Below are positions 62,733 through 64,000 of a stretch of 64,000 nucleotides of DNA, piece after piece. Both the position numbers and the translations under genes were made by a program. Positions within the stretch are counted from its first letter, which is position 1; each line of letters opens with the position of its first letter. The DNA is from Candidatus Gastranaerophilales bacterium (GTDB lineage: Bacteria; Cyanobacteriota; Vampirovibrionia; Gastranaerophilales; CAJFVJ01), in contig CALUSR010000005.1 of the NCBI GenBank assembly GCA_944323485.1, forward strand, positions 62,001-126,000, in the 5' to 3' direction. The notes beneath the pieces were generated by a model, which was not told the origin of the DNA, made no database searches, and saw only the letters and a program-made list of their open reading frames with translations.

Positions 62733-63413
62733 ATGCGTTTCAGCAAAAATCACGGATTACCTGGCACTCTAATCTGTGTTGAAGGAATTGACGGTTCAGG
62801 CAAAAGCACCCAGCTTGCAATCTTGAGAGATTGGCTTATATCCTGCGAACAGGATGTAATATTCACTGAATGGAACTCTTCTGCCCTGATTTCTCAAACA
62901 ACAAAAAAAGCCAAGAAAAAAAATCTGTTGAGTCCTCGGACTTTTAGCCTGCTGCATGCGGTTGATTTTGCGGACAGACTGGAGCAGGTTATTGTTCCGG
63001 CGTTGAAAGCAGGCTTTATAGTGCTGGCTGACAGATATGTTTATACGGCTTTTGCTCGTGATGTATCAAGGGGCGTTGACCCGCAGTGGGTAAGAAGTAT
63101 GTACGGGTTTGCCATTAAACCTGATCTCGCTGTTTATTTCAAAGTTCCTGTAGAAGTATCCCTTGAGAGAATCTGCTCAAACAGACAACCCTCTTTTTAT
63201 GAGGCGGGAATGGATTTGAAGCTCAACACTGACCCGTATGTCAGCTATAAAATTTTCCAGAGCAGAGTAATTAAAGAATACGACAAAATGCAGGAAGAAT
63301 ATCATCTTTCAACAATTGAAGCTACAGATTCCATTCACGACCAGCAGGTCGAATTCAGAGCAATCGTAAAAGAAATTCTTGCAACAAAAGGTATAAACAT
63401 CGATGGATACTAA
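62733..63413 (+). CDS. Thymidylate kinase-like protein 1
   Basis: The 226-residue protein has the P-loop VEGIDGSGKSTQ, a DRYVYTAFARDV motif (thymidylate binding, DR[YH]) and a lid region with CSNRQPSFYEAG. The fold is that of thymidylate kinase (dTMP to dTDP). A second, related gene overlaps its end, so one of the two may act on a different nucleotide or as a regulator. AGGAAGG lies before the start. Confidence 0.87.
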   Translation: MRFSKNHGLPGTLICVEGIDGSGKSTQLAILRDWLISCEQDVIFTEWNSSALISQTTKKAKKKNLLSPRTFSLLHAVDFADRLEQVIVPALKAGFIVLADRYVYTAFARDVSRGVDPQWVRSMYGFAIKPDLAVYFKVPVEVSLERICSNRQPSFYEAGMDLKLNTDPYVSYKIFQSRVIKEYDKMQEEYHLSTIEATDSIHDQQVEFRAIVKEILATKGINIDGY

Positions 63414-64000
63414 TACAAGCTTTACAACAAAACACGGTTACCCGGGGCTCCTTGTCGTAATAGAAGGAACGGACGGAGCAGGCAAGTCCACACAAATCAG
63501 AAAACTAAAAAGCTGGATTGAAAACACTCACTGCTACGGTGTAATAATCAGCGGGTGGAAAACATCTGAGCTGTTTGCAAATGCAATAAATGAAGCAAAA
63601 GATCACAATCTTCTGAATGCAACGACTTTCAGCCTGCTATATGCGTCTGATTTCACTGACAGACTCGAAAACAGAATTATTCCAGCACTGAAAGCAGGTT
63701 TTGTGGTTCTCCTCGACCGCTACACATACACAGCCTTCGCAAGAGATGTCGTAAGAGGTCTTGAGCCTGAATGGGTTCAAACTCTTTATAACTTTGCCCC
63801 TGAGCCTGATGTGGTTTTCTACCTCGACATGCCTGTCGATGCTCTGCTGAAAAGGATTATTGCAAAAACAGGACTTGACTATTTTGAATCGGGGAGAGAT
63901 ATAGGACTCAGCACCGATTTCTATGAGAGCTTCAAGATGTATCAAAGCAAAATTCTCTCTGAATATGAAATAATGAAGCAAAAATATAACTTTATAACAA
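63403..64000 (+). CDS. Thymidylate kinase-like protein 2, 3' end cut by window edge
   Basis: The ATG at 63403 lies 11 nt inside the end of the first thymidylate-kinase gene, and 199 codons are seen before the window ends. The protein has a longer N-terminal tail (about 15 residues), then VIEGTDGAGKSTQ and LDRYTYTAFARDVVRG, the same pattern as its neighbour (DRYVYTAFARDVSRG). The two are tandem paralogues. The overlap suggests coupled translation. Confidence 0.85.
   Translation, partial: MDTNTSFTTKHGYPGLLVVIEGTDGAGKSTQIRKLKSWIENTHCYGVIISGWKTSELFANAINEAKDHNLLNATTFSLLYASDFTDRLENRIIPALKAGFVVLLDRYTYTAFARDVVRGLEPEWVQTLYNFAPEPDVVFYLDMPVDALLKRIIAKTGLDYFESGRDIGLSTDFYESFKMYQSKILSEYEIMKQKYNFIT

Overview
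The window is a gene-dense stretch of a low-GC bacterial chromosome. It carries about 57 protein genes and one tRNA, with no rRNA, CRISPR array, prophage or insertion sequence. Core genes (rpsT, lepA, rpsF-ssb-rpsR, dapF, asnS, hom-thrC, the riboflavin and pantothenate/CoA genes, mnmA, rimO, rsmB) mark it as chromosome. A family-9 glycosyltransferase of the LPS-heptosyltransferase type suggests a Gram-negative envelope. The mixture of these genes with TPR proteins, YqeG, a Ski2-like helicase, a divergent short flagellin and tandem thymidylate kinases would fit a gut-type, non-photosynthetic relative of the Cyanobacteria (Vampirovibrionia/Gastranaerophilales). That placement is an inference and needs a marker-gene tree. 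TTG starts are frequent (rpsT, rpsF, yvcK and both members of an orphan paralogue pair).

Layout. 1-2.8 kb: MBOAT O-acyltransferase and DHHW/AlgJ-like partner on the minus strand, then tRNA-Leu(CAA). 3-8 kb: TPR protein, small repeat protein, bioD, gpmI. 8-12.4 kb: two large paralogous proteins of unknown function. 12.4-17.3 kb: YqeG phosphatase, U32 peptidase-like protein, CtpA-type protease, mnmA and two small related ORFs. 17.4-24 kb: a repeat-rich collagen-like protein, a GAF/degenerate HD-GYP protein, a TPR lipoprotein-like protein and a putative zinc metalloprotease. 24-29 kb: rpsT, lepA, a membrane protein and a sensor kinase. 29-35.8 kb: an AtpZ-like peptide, ribE-ribBA-ribH and five tandem DUF4013-like membrane proteins. 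35.8-39.8 kb: dapF, rpsF-ssb-rpsR, a metallophosphoesterase and a glycosyltransferase. 39.8-43.3 kb: an accessory island with a winged-helix protein, a flagellin-like protein, a double-FHA calpain-like protease and a 55-residue protein. 43.5-52 kb: TPR protein, rimO-yajQ, a uridine-kinase-like protein, a Ski2-like helicase and rsmB. 51.9-60.7 kb: a long minus-strand biosynthetic run (hom, thrC, asnS, pxpA, yvcK, panB, panC, coaD and a coiled-coil protein). 60.9-64 kb: a DnaJ-like protein, queE and two overlapping thymidylate-kinase genes, the second cut by the window end.

The best candidate for something undescribed is a dispersed set of genes for proteins that lack a Sec signal and begin with Asn/Gln/Ser/Thr-rich tails. 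It comprises the 735-residue paralogue (its 629-residue sister is a looser match), the collagen-like repeat protein, the HExxH protein and the FHA-calpain protein. Four of them share a T-rich/TATA(A)AG box that ends exactly 21 nt before the start codon. This looks like a common promoter with a fixed short leader and suggests one regulon. The divergent flagellin-like gene sits beside the calpain gene and is similar in protein style, but it lacks the box.
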